Part shown: positions 8,733-17,479 of the stretch, in pieces
How the letters are laid out: each line of letters opens with the position of its first letter
Position numbering within the stretch: the first letter of the stretch is position 1
Notes under the pieces: generated by a model
Seen by the model: the letters and a program-made list of their open reading frames with translations, nothing else
Told to the model about the DNA's origin: nothing
Databases searched by the model: none
NCBI GenBank assembly: GCA_009995045.1
Contig: JAACQG010000020.1
Location: 1-36,818, forward strand
Direction: 5' to 3'
Origin: Alphaproteobacteria bacterium
Lineage (GTDB): Bacteria > Pseudomonadota > Alphaproteobacteria > Micavibrionales > Micavibrionaceae
Length of the DNA: 36,818 nt
Program-made: the position numbers and the translations under genes

Positions 8733-9464
8733 TTACGATGAGAGATGATCTTTTAGAAATGTTTGTGATCTCTCATTTGCGATATCGGCGGATGGTTTAT
8801 CGTAATGCGTGCCTTGCCCTCTTGCGAACGCGTGATTGACACCGTCATAACGATAGGCGGTAATATTTTCGATGGGGTCAACGGCCGCGAGTATTTTTGC
8901 TTGCGCATCTTTGTTGACGAATTCATCTTCTCCAGCGATATGCAGCATGAGCGGTTCTTTGATCAACGGGATTTCGTCGAGATGCTCATGGATATTGACG
9001 CCATAATAGCTGACGGCGGCGTCAAGTTCGCATGCGGCGGCGAGGCGGTAGCTTAAATGTCCGCCGAGGCAGTAGCCGATGGCGCCGACTTTTTTATTCA
9101 CTTCCGGCATGTGACGGGCATAACCGACGGTGGTTTTTAAATCTTCAATCCCTAGTTCGGTTGAGAATTGTCCAAATAATTCGAATGCGCGTTTCAGTTC
9201 TTCTTCTTTGTTATCGACCAATTGAATATTGGGTTGGATGCGCCAGAACAGATCGGGGCAAATCGTGATATAGCCCATGGCTGCGTATTCTTCGCATTTG
9301 TTGCGCATTTCCTGATTTACGCCGAAAATCTCTTGGATCATGACGAGCGCAGGGTATTTTTTGGTGTCTGATGCGTCTTCTGGCATGGCGATATAGGCCA
9401 TGAAGGCATCTCCTTCATAGGCGGGAATTTTGATTTCTTTTGTTGTGATCTTTGTTTTGGTCAT
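8733..9464 (-). CDS. Dienelactone hydrolase family protein
   Basis: The 243-residue alpha/beta-hydrolase belongs to the dienelactone hydrolase (carboxymethylenebutenolidase) family, which hydrolyses ester or lactone bonds through a Cys-His-Asp triad. The nucleophile is C132 in IGYCLGGH, the acid is D180 in AGEDEFV, and the base is H211 in GVNHAFARG. The accessory Glu is E45 in QEIFGVN. The product is cytoplasmic, with no signal peptide. No ring-cleavage genes are nearby, so a general hydrolase role is more likely than aromatic degradation. It is transcribed divergently from the DUF6489 gene and ends close to the terminator at 8669-8718. Confidence 0.9.
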   Translation of the reverse strand: MTKTKITTKEIKIPAYEGDAFMAYIAMPEDASDTKKYPALVMIQEIFGVNQEMRNKCEEYAAMGYITICPDLFWRIQPNIQLVDNKEEELKRAFELFGQFSTELGIEDLKTTVGYARHMPEVNKKVGAIGYCLGGHLSYRLAAACELDAAVSYYGVNIHEHLDEIPLIKEPLMLHIAGEDEFVNKDAQAKILAAVDPIENITAYRYDGVNHAFARGQGTHYDKPSADIANERSQTFLKDHLSS

Positions 9465-9534
9465 TGTGCGTGCTCTCCGATAAATCTATAAAGAGATTAT
9501 CAGCCTCGAAAACATGTTTAAAGGAAAACCGACG

Positions 9535-9816
9535 ATGAAAGTTAATTTTGATATTGAGTGTACTCCCGAAGAAGCGCGTGCGTTTTTTGGCCTTCCTGAT
9601 GTCGCGCCGATGCAAGAGCGCATGATGAAAGAGCTAGAGGACAAGATGATGGATAATTTGAAATCGATGGACCCCGAGACAATTGTTCAAACATGGTTGC
9701 CCGCAACGATTCAGGGGTGGGGCGAGATGCAAAAAATGTTCTGGCAGCAAATGGGCATGCCCGGTAGCGCGCCAGGCGCATCTGCAAAACCCAAAAAATC
9801 AGAGGACAAGAAATAG
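9535..9816 (+). CDS. DUF6489 family protein
   Basis: This 93-residue protein begins MKVNFDIECTPEEARAFFGLPDV, followed by a helical region and the TWLPATIQGWGEMQKMFWQQMG segment. That pattern fits the small alphaproteobacterial family I recall as DUF6489, of unknown function. I chose ATG 9535 because AAGGA lies about 10 bases upstream and the family starts MKV; an earlier in-frame ATG at 9514 is unlikely. The C-terminal tail is lysine-rich and disordered. It ends 4 bases before mnmE, so the two genes are almost certainly cotranscribed. Confidence 0.85.
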   Translation: MKVNFDIECTPEEARAFFGLPDVAPMQERMMKELEDKMMDNLKSMDPETIVQTWLPATIQGWGEMQKMFWQQMGMPGSAPGASAKPKKSEDKK

Positions 9817-9820
9817 TTTC

Positions 9821-11158
9821 ATGTCGCATGCGGATACAATTTTTGCGTTGGCGAGTGCGCCGGGTCGTGCGGGCGTGGCTGTGCTGCGTGTGTCGGGGTC
9901 GCATTGTCTTGCGAGTCTTAAAGCGCTGTCCCCTTCCCCTATAGAGCCGCGTGTGGCGAGTTTGCGCCATCTTAAGGCCCCTGTTTCACGTGAAACAATT
10001 GATAAAGCGATCGTGCTTTATTTCGCCAATCCGGCCAGTTATACGGGTGAGGATTTGGTTGAATATCATCTTCATGGCGGGCGGGCTGTGGTTGATGCGA
10101 TGATGGAATACTTGCGTGGATGTGATGGGCATCGCATGGCGGAGCCGGGGGAATTTACGCGCCGCGCATTTGAAAACGGTAAGATGGATTTGACTGAAGC
10201 CGAGGCCGTCGCCGATTTGATTGATGCGGAAACGCAGGTACAAAAGACGCAAGCGTTAGCGCAAATTGGCGGGGCTTTGTCCTCCCTGTATGAGGGTTGG
10301 ACAGAGGATTTAAAAAAGATGCTTGCGCATATTGAGGCGGATATTGAGTTTCCCGACGAAGATATGCCAGAGGGGATATTACCGATATTATTGCCGCGCG
10401 TTGAGGCTTTGCGCGATGATATTGCCGCGCATTTGAATGATAATCGTCGTGGTGAGCGGCTTCGTGATGGTGTAAAGATTGTGATTATCGGCGCGCCGAA
10501 TGCTGGTAAATCGTCTTTGCTTAATCTTCTTGCCAAGCGGGATGCGGCGATTGTGTCGGATATGGCGGGGACGACGCGCGATGTGATTGATGTGCATCTT
10601 GATTTGGGCGGATATCCTGTTGTTTTGTCTGATACAGCGGGGCTGCGTCCTGAACAGCTTGGTAGTGATGCGCAGGATATTGTTGAAGGTGAGGGCATCC
10701 GCCGCGCCTTGGCATTGGCGGAGAATGCAGATATTAAGCTGCTTATGTTCGACGGCAGTCAGACAGAGGCAGATGCGGGTACGCTTGCGCTGGTTGATGA
10801 TCATTCATGTATTGTTGTGAATAAATGTGATGATAAAAAGATGCAAACCCCTTTGGGCGGCGGGTTTGAGGTGTCGGTGAAAAGCGGGGATGGAATTGAC
10901 GTCCTTATATCTGCGCTAACACGCCGTATCGAAGACATGGTCGGCCTACAGGAGACCCCTGCCCTGACGCGTGAGCGTCATCGCGCGGCTTTGAGCGATG
11001 CGCAAGATAGTTTGGCGCGTGCATTGCGCGCGGATATGCCGGAATTATGTGCGGAAGATTTACGCCTCGCCATTCGCAGTTTGGGGCGCATTACTGGGCG
11101 TGTTGATGTTGAAGATTTGCTTGATGTGGTATTTCGCGATTTTTGTATCGGGAAGTGA
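9821..11158 (+). CDS. mnmE: tRNA modification GTPase MnmE
   Basis: MnmE works with MnmG to add the aminomethyl or carboxymethylaminomethyl group to wobble uridine 34 of certain tRNAs. The 445-residue protein has the N-terminal folate-binding domain (1-120, with SYTGEDLVEYHLHGG), a helical domain, and an inserted GTPase domain with G1 GAPNAGKS (224-231), G2 TTRD (251-254), G3 DTAG (271-274) and G4 NKCD (334-337). It ends in FCIGK with the essential C-terminal cysteine. I chose ATG 9821, just after the DUF6489 stop, because the frame upstream of it overlaps that gene. A perfect parS site is embedded at codons for VSRET. An unrelated antisense gene separates it from mnmG. Confidence 0.97.
   Translation: MSHADTIFALASAPGRAGVAVLRVSGSHCLASLKALSPSPIEPRVASLRHLKAPVSRETIDKAIVLYFANPASYTGEDLVEYHLHGGRAVVDAMMEYLRGCDGHRMAEPGEFTRRAFENGKMDLTEAEAVADLIDAETQVQKTQALAQIGGALSSLYEGWTEDLKKMLAHIEADIEFPDEDMPEGILPILLPRVEALRDDIAAHLNDNRRGERLRDGVKIVIIGAPNAGKSSLLNLLAKRDAAIVSDMAGTTRDVIDVHLDLGGYPVVLSDTAGLRPEQLGSDAQDIVEGEGIRRALALAENADIKLLMFDGSQTEADAGTLALVDDHSCIVVNKCDDKKMQTPLGGGFEVSVKSGDGIDVLISALTRRIEDMVGLQETPALTRERHRAALSDAQDSLARALRADMPELCAEDLRLAIRSLGRITGRVDVEDLLDVVFRDFCIGK
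9982..9997. other. parS centromere site (in mnmE)
   Basis: TGTTTCACGTGAAACA is an exact 16-base match to the chromosomal parS palindrome bound by ParB. It lies in the mnmE coding sequence, encoding part of VSRET, about 5.5 kb from parB. Confidence 0.95.
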
Positions 11159-11168
11159 TTTTTATTAT

Positions 11169-11834
11169 TTATTCTGGTCGTGGACCAGGATTTTCACTTT
11201 CATCATTGGGGTCTATTGTATCTGATAAACGGAGTGAATTTGGTCTTCTGTGCTGAAGCATGCATGTTATTGAGGAAGATAATGCATCGATAATAAAGTC
11301 TATCTCCCCTTTTGTTAAAGGACCGAAATCTCTACCAGATAATTCATCGTGCCCTTCTCTTATGTTTTCTTGAAGAGCAATTTCTATTTCTTCGAGCATA
11401 TCTCCTGCAAGTTCATCGTAAACATGTTCACCAGTTAATTGATGCATAGCAGCGGCCATAAAATATGGATAAAATGTAGGGCCGTGTAGTGTTACGAAAT
11501 TAATACCGAATTCATCTGCTATGTCTTCATGCGGAAAGTGGATATTAAAATGGGCTTTTTCTATTGTCGGGGCTTTAGCAATTATAGTCGGGTCTTCGCT
11601 GCCGTCATTGCTTTCAAAATATTCGTAATCTTCGTGAACAGCTTTTTTAATTTCACCAAGATAGTATTTCTTAAATGCATCGGGCCCAAATTCTTTAATA
11701 AAGTCTTGCTGTAATGCCGTTTTTGCTTCTCGTAATTGCTGAATGTGTTCAGCATTAGCGGCAGCTTTTTCGGCTGCACTCAAAAACTCACGTCGGAACT
11801 TTACTTTTGGTGAATACATATTCATATATGACAT
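11169..11834 (-). CDS. Hypothetical protein antisense between mnmE and mnmG
   Basis: The 221-residue protein is soluble and acidic. It begins with a charged helical region (residues 12-60), has a middle segment with FNIHFPHEDIADEFGINFVTLHGPTFYPYF, and a helical C-terminal half rich in Glu, Asp and Ile. It ends in a disordered PNDESENPGPRPE tail. I recognise no domain. Codon use is AT-richer than its neighbours, which suggests later acquisition. It ends 10 bases from the mnmE stop and starts 71 bases from the mnmG start, filling the gap between two genes that act together. An ATG-rich start (MSYMNM) leaves the exact start uncertain. Confidence 0.65.
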   Translation of the reverse strand: MSYMNMYSPKVKFRREFLSAAEKAAANAEHIQQLREAKTALQQDFIKEFGPDAFKKYYLGEIKKAVHEDYEYFESNDGSEDPTIIAKAPTIEKAHFNIHFPHEDIADEFGINFVTLHGPTFYPYFMAAAMHQLTGEHVYDELAGDMLEEIEIALQENIREGHDELSGRDFGPLTKGEIDFIIDALSSSITCMLQHRRPNSLRLSDTIDPNDESENPGPRPE

Positions 11835-11905
11835 GTATACGCAGTGAATAAATTATTCAACTCTATTTTCCAGAAAAATATTCTCTGTATTTTTAGATAT
11901 AAAAG

Positions 11906-13888
11906 ATGTATAAAGCCGCTATGAATAAAGATGTAAATCCAGATTTTGACGTTATTGTTGTCGGCGGCGGCCATGCGGGGTGTGAGGCGGCGGCGGCGTC
12001 CGCGCGGATGGGCGCGAAGACGGCGTTGTTGACCCATGATTTGACGAAGATTGGCGTGATGTCTTGTAACCCTGCGATAGGCGGGCTAGGTAAGGGGCAT
12101 TTGGTGCGTGAAATTGATGCGCTTGATGGGCTTATGGGGCGTGTGATTGACCGTGCGGGTATTCAGTTTCGTATGCTCAATGCGTCGAAAGGGCCTGCTG
12201 TTCGTGGGCCACGCGCTCAAGCAGATCGCAAATTATACCGCGAGGCGATGCAGGAGATTTTGAATGATTACCCTAACCTTACGCTTGTTGAGGGTGGTGC
12301 GGATGATCTTATATTGAATGATGATACTGCGATAACGGGTTTGCGATTAGAGGATGGACGCGAGATTAATGCGCGCGCGATCGTGCTGACGACTGGTACA
12401 TTTTTGCGCGGGCTTATTCACCGCGGTGAGGAAACTATTCCTGCAGGGCGGGTTAAAGAAGAGGGCGGCGTTGAGGCCCCTGCTATTGGTTTGGCAGAGA
12501 CGCTTGATCGCCTCGGGTTTCCATTGGGTCGCTTGAAAACAGGAACCCCTGCCCGTCTTGATGCGCGTACTATTGATTGGGATGTTTTGGAATCTCAGGA
12601 AGCAGATGCGCACCCCATTCCGTTTTCTTATCTTACCGATAAGATCGAAGTGCCGCAGATTTCATGTCACATAACATATACGAATGAAAATACGCATAAG
12701 ATCATTGCTGACAATATTCATCGCTCAGCGATGTATTCGGGGAAAATTGAAGGCACTGGCCCTCGTTATTGTCCGTCTATTGAGGATAAGGTTCATCGCT
12801 TCGCTGATAAATCCCGCCACCAGATTTTCTTGGAGCCAGAGGGTTTGGATGATCATACCGTCTATCCGAACGGCATTTCCACATCTCTGCCGATTGATGT
12901 GCAGGAGCAGTATATCAAAAGTATTAAGGGTCTAGAAAATGTTGAGGTTTTTGAATGGGGTTACGCAATTGAATATGATTATTGCGATCCGCGTGATTTG
13001 AAATACACATTAGAGAGTAAGCGCGTCGGCGGCCTTTTCCTTGCAGGACAGATTAATGGCACGACTGGGTATGAAGAAGCTGGTGCGCAAGGGTTGATGG
13101 CGGGTATTAACGCCGCGCTTTTGTCATTTGATTGCGACAAACAAAACGCCGCGAATCGAATTGTTTCACGTGAAACATCGGCTGAGAGATCGAGCTCGTT
13201 CCAATTAGACCGGGCAGAAGCCTATATCGGCGTCCTAATCGACGATTTGATCACGCGCGGCGCGCCTGAGCCATATCGCATGTTTACAAGTCGTGCCGAA
13301 TATCGTTTGCGCTTGCGCGCTGATAATGCGGATCAGAGATTGACGGAGCGTGGGATTGAAATTGGGTGTGTTGGCGATGAGCGTCTTGAGGCGTGGCGTG
13401 ATAAAGCTGAGCGTTTGTCGGCCGGGCGTGCTTTGGCTGGGCGTTTGATTGCGACGCCGAATGAGCTAGAGGCACATGGTATTGGCGTGAGTAAAGATGG
13501 CGTTCGTCGCAATGTATCTGATTTACTTGCTTACCCTGATATTGATTGGGAGCAGTTACAAGCCGTGTGGCCAGAACTTGAATCGATTGGCCCGGTTGTT
13601 CGGGAGCAGATTGAATGTGACGCACTTTATGCGGGGTATATGGATCGCCATGACGCCGACATTGCCGCGTTCAGAAAAGATGAAACCTTGCAATTGCCTG
13701 TCGATTTTGATTACGCACAAGTGGGGTCATTGTCCAACGAGGTGCGTCAGAAATTAGAGATGGCGCGTCCAGAAACGCTTGGGGCGGCTTCACGTATTCC
13801 GGGTGTTACGCCTGCCGCCGTTGTTGCGTTGTTGCGGCATGTAAAGCGCAAGCCGAATAAAGGTGGAAAATCTCGTCATGTGGCCTGA
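11906..13888 (+). CDS. mnmG: tRNA uridine-5-carboxymethylaminomethyl modification enzyme MnmG
   Basis: MnmG is the FAD- and NADH-using partner of MnmE in wobble uridine modification. The 660-residue frame has the Rossmann FAD site [12 protein letters not shown] near the N-terminus, [22 protein letters not shown], the segment [26 protein letters not shown], and [17 protein letters not shown]. The C-terminal helical domain binds tRNA and MnmE. ATG 11906 and ATG 11921 are both possible starts and neither has a good ribosome binding site. Compared with Escherichia coli it has an extra loop of roughly 20 residues (around [15 protein letters not shown]), and a perfect parS site lies within that loop. 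The 3' end overlaps rsmG by 11 bases. Confidence 0.97.
   Translation: MYKAAMNKDVNPDFDVIVVGGGHAGCEAAAASARMGAKTALLTHDLTKIGVMSCNPAIGGLGKGHLVREIDALDGLMGRVIDRAGIQFRMLNASKGPAVRGPRAQADRKLYREAMQEILNDYPNLTLVEGGADDLILNDDTAITGLRLEDGREINARAIVLTTGTFLRGLIHRGEETIPAGRVKEEGGVEAPAIGLAETLDRLGFPLGRLKTGTPARLDARTIDWDVLESQEADAHPIPFSYLTDKIEVPQISCHITYTNENTHKIIADNIHRSAMYSGKIEGTGPRYCPSIEDKVHRFADKSRHQIFLEPEGLDDHTVYPNGISTSLPIDVQEQYIKSIKGLENVEVFEWGYAIEYDYCDPRDLKYTLESKRVGGLFLAGQINGTTGYEEAGAQGLMAGINAALLSFDCDKQNAANRIVSRETSAERSSSFQLDRAEAYIGVLIDDLITRGAPEPYRMFTSRAEYRLRLRADNADQRLTERGIEIGCVGDERLEAWRDKAERLSAGRALAGRLIATPNELEAHGIGVSKDGVRRNVSDLLAYPDIDWEQLQAVWPELESIGPVVREQIECDALYAGYMDRHDADIAAFRKDETLQLPVDFDYAQVGSLSNEVRQKLEMARPETLGAASRIPGVTPAAVVALLRHVKRKPNKGGKSRHVA
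13162..13177. other. parS centromere site (in mnmG)
   Basis: TGTTTCACGTGAAACA is an exact parS palindrome, placed in the mnmG segment that encodes IVSRET, a loop absent from Escherichia coli MnmG. Confidence 0.95.
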
Positions 13889-14498
13889 TCATTACGATAT
13901 CAATGTTTCACGTGAATCATTGGAGAGGTTAGAGCACTATCAAAAGCTTTTGTTCAAATGGCAAAAGGCGATTAATCTTGTAAGTCCGAAAACATTGCAG
14001 GAATCTGGCGAGCGCCATTTTGCTGATTCGGCGCAATTGTCACGTTATATTTGCGAAGATGTTAAATCAGTCATGGATTGGGGGAGTGGTGCTGGCTTTC
14101 CTGGCGCGGTTTTGGCGATTATGCGTCCTGAGATTTCTTTTACACTGGTTGAGTCGGATCAGCGTAAATGCCAGTTTATTAAAACTGTTTCACGTGAAAC
14201 ATCTGCAACGATGCGAGTCGAAAATGCGCGTATTGAGGATGTTGTTGCAGCATGTGAAGATGTGCCGGATGTTATTACGGCGCGCGCTTTAAAGCCAGTA
14301 AAGATCCTTTTGGATTTTGCCGCGCCCCTTATAGCGACGCATCCTGCGCTAAAGCTTTTGTTGCTCAAAGGTGAGAATGTACAGCAGGAAATAGATGAGG
14401 CGCGTGTGTTTTATGATTTTAGCGCTGAGCGTACAGCCAGCGTCACCAGCCCTCTTGCTTCGATTGTTTTGATCTCGAATGTTGCTTTGAAAGCGTAA
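13878..14498 (+). CDS. rsmG: 16S rRNA (guanine527-N7)-methyltransferase RsmG
   Basis: RsmG (GidB) methylates N7 of G527 in 16S rRNA using S-adenosylmethionine. The 206-residue product has the family features: [11 protein letters not shown] (27-37), RHFADSAQL, and the SAM-binding motif [10 protein letters not shown] (67-76), then TARALKPV. I chose ATG 13878, with AGGTGG about 11 bases upstream; an in-frame GTG at 13863 has no site. The start overlaps the mnmG 3' end, so translation is probably coupled. Two parS copies, one with a single mismatch, lie inside the gene. Confidence 0.96.
   Translation: MWPDHYDINVSRESLERLEHYQKLLFKWQKAINLVSPKTLQESGERHFADSAQLSRYICEDVKSVMDWGSGAGFPGAVLAIMRPEISFTLVESDQRKCQFIKTVSRETSATMRVENARIEDVVAACEDVPDVITARALKPVKILLDFAAPLIATHPALKLLLLKGENVQQEIDEARVFYDFSAERTASVTSPLASIVLISNVALKA
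13904..13919. other. Near-consensus parS site (in rsmG)
   Basis: TGTTTCACGTGAATCA matches the parS palindrome at 15 of 16 positions. It encodes VSRES near the RsmG N-terminus. The mismatch breaks one half-site outside the CACGTG core, so ParB binding may be weaker. Confidence 0.8.
14186..14201. other. parS centromere site (in rsmG)
   Basis: TGTTTCACGTGAAACA is an exact parS palindrome in the middle of rsmG, again read as VSRET, about 400 bases upstream of parA. Confidence 0.95.
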
Positions 14499-14505
14499 AT
14501 TCATA

Positions 14506-14514
14506 TGTGTATAA
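14506..14514 (-). promoter_or_regulatory. Perfect DnaA-box 9-mer between rsmG and parA
   Basis: TGTGTATAA is the complement of TTATACACA, an exact match to TTATNCACA. It lies just after the rsmG stop codon. One such match is expected by chance in a window of this size, so binding is unproven. Confidence 0.35.
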
Positions 14515-14569
14515 GAGTCTGTTTTTGTGCGCGTACACTTGAATAAATCTCATCATTTTTGCATTATAT

Positions 14570-14597
14570 CCTTATCCTAAAACGTTATCAGATAAGG
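14570..14597 (+). promoter_or_regulatory. Inverted repeat in the parA leader
   Basis: CCTTATC (14570-14576) and GATAAGG (14591-14597) form a perfect 7-base dyad with a 14-base spacer. The right arm contains the AAGG that serves as the likely ribosome binding site of parA (ATG 14607). A hairpin here could mask the site, or the dyad could be an operator. Confidence 0.45.
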
Positions 14598-14606
14598 CTT
14601 TTCTCT

Positions 14607-15446
14607 ATGGCTTCCTCCCCCGTACTTGCGTCTCAAAAAGTTATGAAGCAGCCACGCTTATTGGCGATTGCGAACCAAAAAGGCGGGGTTGGTAAAACAA
14701 CGACAGCGATTAATCTTGCTACGGCTTTGGCGGCGATTGGGCAGCGCGTTTTGCTTGTTGATCTCGATCCGCAGGGCAATGCGTCCACTGGTCTTGGCGT
14801 ACGTCGTTCTGTTATTCGTAGCTCTTCATATGATGTTTTGTTTGGTGATTGCGAAGTGTATGAGGCGGCCGTGGCGACAAAAGTGCCGCGTTTATCGGTT
14901 GTTCCCTCTTCTATTCACTTGTCCGGTGCGGAAATTGAGCTTGTGACGGCGCAGGATCGTGAATATCGTCTGCGTCAAGCTTTGCGCAAGCCTATGCCGT
15001 ATGATTATGTGATTTTGGATTGTCCTCCTTCTTTGAACTTGCTGACGCTGAATGCCTTGGTTGCGGTTGATTCCGTTCTTGTTCCGCTTCAGTGTGAGTT
15101 TTATGCATTGGAAGGATTGTCGCATCTAACGAAGACTGTTGAGCGAGTTCGCCGTTCGTTTAATGCGGGGCTTGATATTCATGGTGTCGTTTTGACTATG
15201 TATGATCAACGTAATAATCTGACGGCGCAGGTCGAGAACGATGTGCGCGGGCATTTTGGTGATAAAGTTTATAAGACAGTCATTCCGCGCAATGTACGTT
15301 TATCGGAAGCACCATCATTTGGATTGCCTGCGATTGTGTATGATATGAAATCGAGCGGATCACAAGCTTATATCAAGCTTGCGAGTGAGATTATCAAACG
15401 TGAGAAACAGTATAAAAAGCAACGCGCCGCGATTAACGCAGCTTAA
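14607..15446 (+). CDS. parA: Chromosome partitioning ATPase ParA
   Basis: ParA is the Walker-type ATPase that binds DNA non-specifically and moves ParB-parS complexes apart. The 279-residue protein has the deviant Walker A motif KGGVGKTT (25-32), the segment LLVDLDPQGNASTGLG, and YDYVILDCPPSLNLLTLNAL (Walker B). I chose ATG 14607, which has AAGG 9 bases upstream. ATG 14643 (MKQPRLLAIANQKGG) would also give a normal-length ParA, and ATG 14559 is too far upstream. parB follows after 18 bases in the same operon. Confidence 0.96.
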   Translation: MASSPVLASQKVMKQPRLLAIANQKGGVGKTTTAINLATALAAIGQRVLLVDLDPQGNASTGLGVRRSVIRSSSYDVLFGDCEVYEAAVATKVPRLSVVPSSIHLSGAEIELVTAQDREYRLRQALRKPMPYDYVILDCPPSLNLLTLNALVAVDSVLVPLQCEFYALEGLSHLTKTVERVRRSFNAGLDIHGVVLTMYDQRNNLTAQVENDVRGHFGDKVYKTVIPRNVRLSEAPSFGLPAIVYDMKSSGSQAYIKLASEIIKREKQYKKQRAAINAA

Positions 15447-15464
15447 ATAAGAAGGATTTAAGAG

Positions 15465-16409
15465 ATGGTTGATGAACCAAATCCAAAAACACGCGGTTTA
15501 GGTCGCGGATTAAATGCATTGTTTGAAGATGAAGAAACAGGCTTTGATCAGCCCGATTCCTCTGGCCAAACCCCGTCGGGTGGTAAGCGCGACACGGTTG
15601 GCGTTGAGTTGTTGCATCCTAGCGCTTTGCAGCCTCGCCATGTTTTCGATGATGCGAGCATAAAAGAGCTTGCCGAATCCATCGAACAACACGGTATTTT
15701 ACAGCCATTATTGGTTAGAAAAGACCCCAATCATGAGGGGCAATTCGAAATTATCGGTGGTGAACGTCGTTGGAGAGCGGCACAAAAGGCGCAATTACAC
15801 GAAGTTCCCGTTATTATCCTTGATTTGGGTGATACAGAGGCCTTAGAGATTGCGCTGATCGAGAATTTACAGCGCGAAGACCTTAATCCGATCGATGAAG
15901 CGCTTGGCTATCAGAAATTGCTGCAAGATTTTGGGCACACACAGGAAAAATTAGCCGAATCGATGGGCAAATCGCGTTCTCATATCGCAAATATGGTGCG
16001 TTTGCTTAATCTTCCCCCAGCAGTTCAGGAAATGGTGGCTGATAACGGGCTTTCTATGGGGCATGCGCGGGCATTGATTACCGCGGAAAATCCAGTTGAC
16101 CTTGCGAAACAGGTGTTGTCGAAGAAATTAAGCGTGCGTGAGACTGAGCGGCTCGCCAATGATGTGAGTGGCAAGCCGCAAAAAGCAAAATCCAGCAGCA
16201 AATCTGCTCAAAAGAGCGCCAAAACAGGCAAAGACGCGGATACGGTTGCGCTTGAATCCGAGGTTTCGAATGCGATTGGCATGAATGTGTCCATTGACAG
16301 CCCAAATGGGCAGGCTGGAAAGCTTACGATTGACTTCAAATCCTTGGATCAATTGGATGAGCTTTTGCAGCGTTTGTCCCATTTTTCGGGATCGCGTCTG
16401 ACTGGCTGA
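15465..16409 (+). CDS. parB: Chromosome partitioning protein ParB
   Basis: ParB binds parS, uses CTP to clamp and slide along DNA, and stimulates ParA. The 314-residue protein begins with the ParA-contacting KTRGLGRGLNALF. The N-terminal CTPase domain has the arginine patch GGERRWRAA (98-106) and ENLQREDLNPIDEA (133-146). A helix-turn-helix at about 158-182 (QEKLAESMGKSRSHIANMVRLL) recognises parS. A lysine/serine-rich linker (about 230-260) leads to the C-terminal dimerisation domain. AAGGAT precedes the start. It converges on holA with a 3-base gap. Confidence 0.97.
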   Translation: MVDEPNPKTRGLGRGLNALFEDEETGFDQPDSSGQTPSGGKRDTVGVELLHPSALQPRHVFDDASIKELAESIEQHGILQPLLVRKDPNHEGQFEIIGGERRWRAAQKAQLHEVPVIILDLGDTEALEIALIENLQREDLNPIDEALGYQKLLQDFGHTQEKLAESMGKSRSHIANMVRLLNLPPAVQEMVADNGLSMGHARALITAENPVDLAKQVLSKKLSVRETERLANDVSGKPQKAKSSSKSAQKSAKTGKDADTVALESEVSNAIGMNVSIDSPNGQAGKLTIDFKSLDQLDELLQRLSHFSGSRLTG

Positions 16410-16412
16410 GGT

Positions 16413-17438
16413 TTAAGCCGTTCTTTTCATCATGGATATGCCGAGCACCGTTTGCGCGCATAGCGTTTCAACGGGTGCTCCTGTTTGTTTGCACTGGCTC
16501 TCAAGCGTGTTGAGGCGATCAAGAATTTGTGATAGCGCGTTTAAAGAGAAGCGATTGATTTGCGCTTTAAAGGCGTTTTGTTGTTTAAAGAAGATCGGCG
16601 GTTGCAGTTTCTTCATGGCGATTTCAACCGCCTCGCCTTGTTCCATGGCCGCGCGGGTGAGATGCAGTTTTCGAAAATGGTTTTGCAGGGAGCGCAGTGT
16701 TACCATGAAGACAATCCCCTCCTCATTGATTTGCGCTAAAAGTCGTAATGCTTTTTCGCTTTGGCTGCCTGCAACGGCGTATACAAATTCATCTAGCGCT
16801 GCTGCGCCGCTCTCACCGCAGGCTTGCATGGCTTCGGCCAATGTGACCGGGCTATGGTCTTTGCCTTTATAGGTGATGAGTTTATCAAGTTCGCTGCGTG
16901 CTTTTTGGCGGTTTCCGCTGATATTCGTGGCGAGCCATCCGACTGCGTCAGGTTCAATGCCTAAATTTGCGCCCTGAACAGTTTCACGGATGAGGCGGGA
17001 TAAATCGCGCTCATCTTCAACATAGCAAGGGATTGCGGCGGCGTTGTTTTCTTTTTCACAGAGTTTGCGCAAAGAGCTGCGCGGCCCTAATTCTCCTGCC
17101 TCTAGAATGATGAGCGCGCTGTCATTGGGCGATTCAAGATAGGCTTTTATGTAGGTGGTGAGCTTGTCGCTTGCGTCTTCTACGCGAATGAGGCGTTGAC
17201 CGCCCATCATGGACATCGCATTTGCTTCGTCGCTGAGGCGGGCGGGATCATCGCTCAGTTGGCTGGTGGAGATTGTGACGGCGTTGAACGGGTCGTTGAT
17301 GTCATCGACAATGGACAGCCCCATGGTCTTTGCGCGTTCTTTCATCAGCCCCGAATCGGGGCCATAGACCAAAATCACACGCGCGGCGGGATTTGGCTTT
17401 TTTACGAAAGGTTCGATGTCTCTAAACGCAAGCTTCAT
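16413..17438 (-). CDS. holA: DNA polymerase III subunit delta HolA
   Basis: HolA is the clamp-loader subunit that opens the beta sliding clamp. The 341-residue product has the family layout: an N-terminal AAA-like domain starting with RVILVYGPDSGLMKERA (about 20-36), then SMMGGQRLIRVEDA, ALIILEAGELGPRSSLRKLCE, and a C-terminal collar domain (LLAQINEEGIVFMVTLRSLQNHFRKL). Identity is clear from this order and length. It is the last gene of a minus-strand group led by leuS. The GCS-like gene ends 41 bases upstream and parB's stop is 3 bases beyond its end. Confidence 0.94.
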   Translation of the reverse strand: MKLAFRDIEPFVKKPNPAARVILVYGPDSGLMKERAKTMGLSIVDDINDPFNAVTISTSQLSDDPARLSDEANAMSMMGGQRLIRVEDASDKLTTYIKAYLESPNDSALIILEAGELGPRSSLRKLCEKENNAAAIPCYVEDERDLSRLIRETVQGANLGIEPDAVGWLATNISGNRQKARSELDKLITYKGKDHSPVTLAEAMQACGESGAAALDEFVYAVAGSQSEKALRLLAQINEEGIVFMVTLRSLQNHFRKLHLTRAAMEQGEAVEIAMKKLQPPIFFKQQNAFKAQINRFSLNALSQILDRLNTLESQCKQTGAPVETLCAQTVLGISMMKRTA

Positions 17439-17479
17439 GGGAATAGTTTAGGATATTTGCGCCAAGACGACAATTTGGA

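Noticed and set aside
9683-9820. Extended N-terminus for MnmE
   Set aside because: The extra residues overlap the DUF6489 gene in another frame, are Arg/Lys-rich, and exceed the normal MnmE length; ATG 9821 gives a perfect family start.
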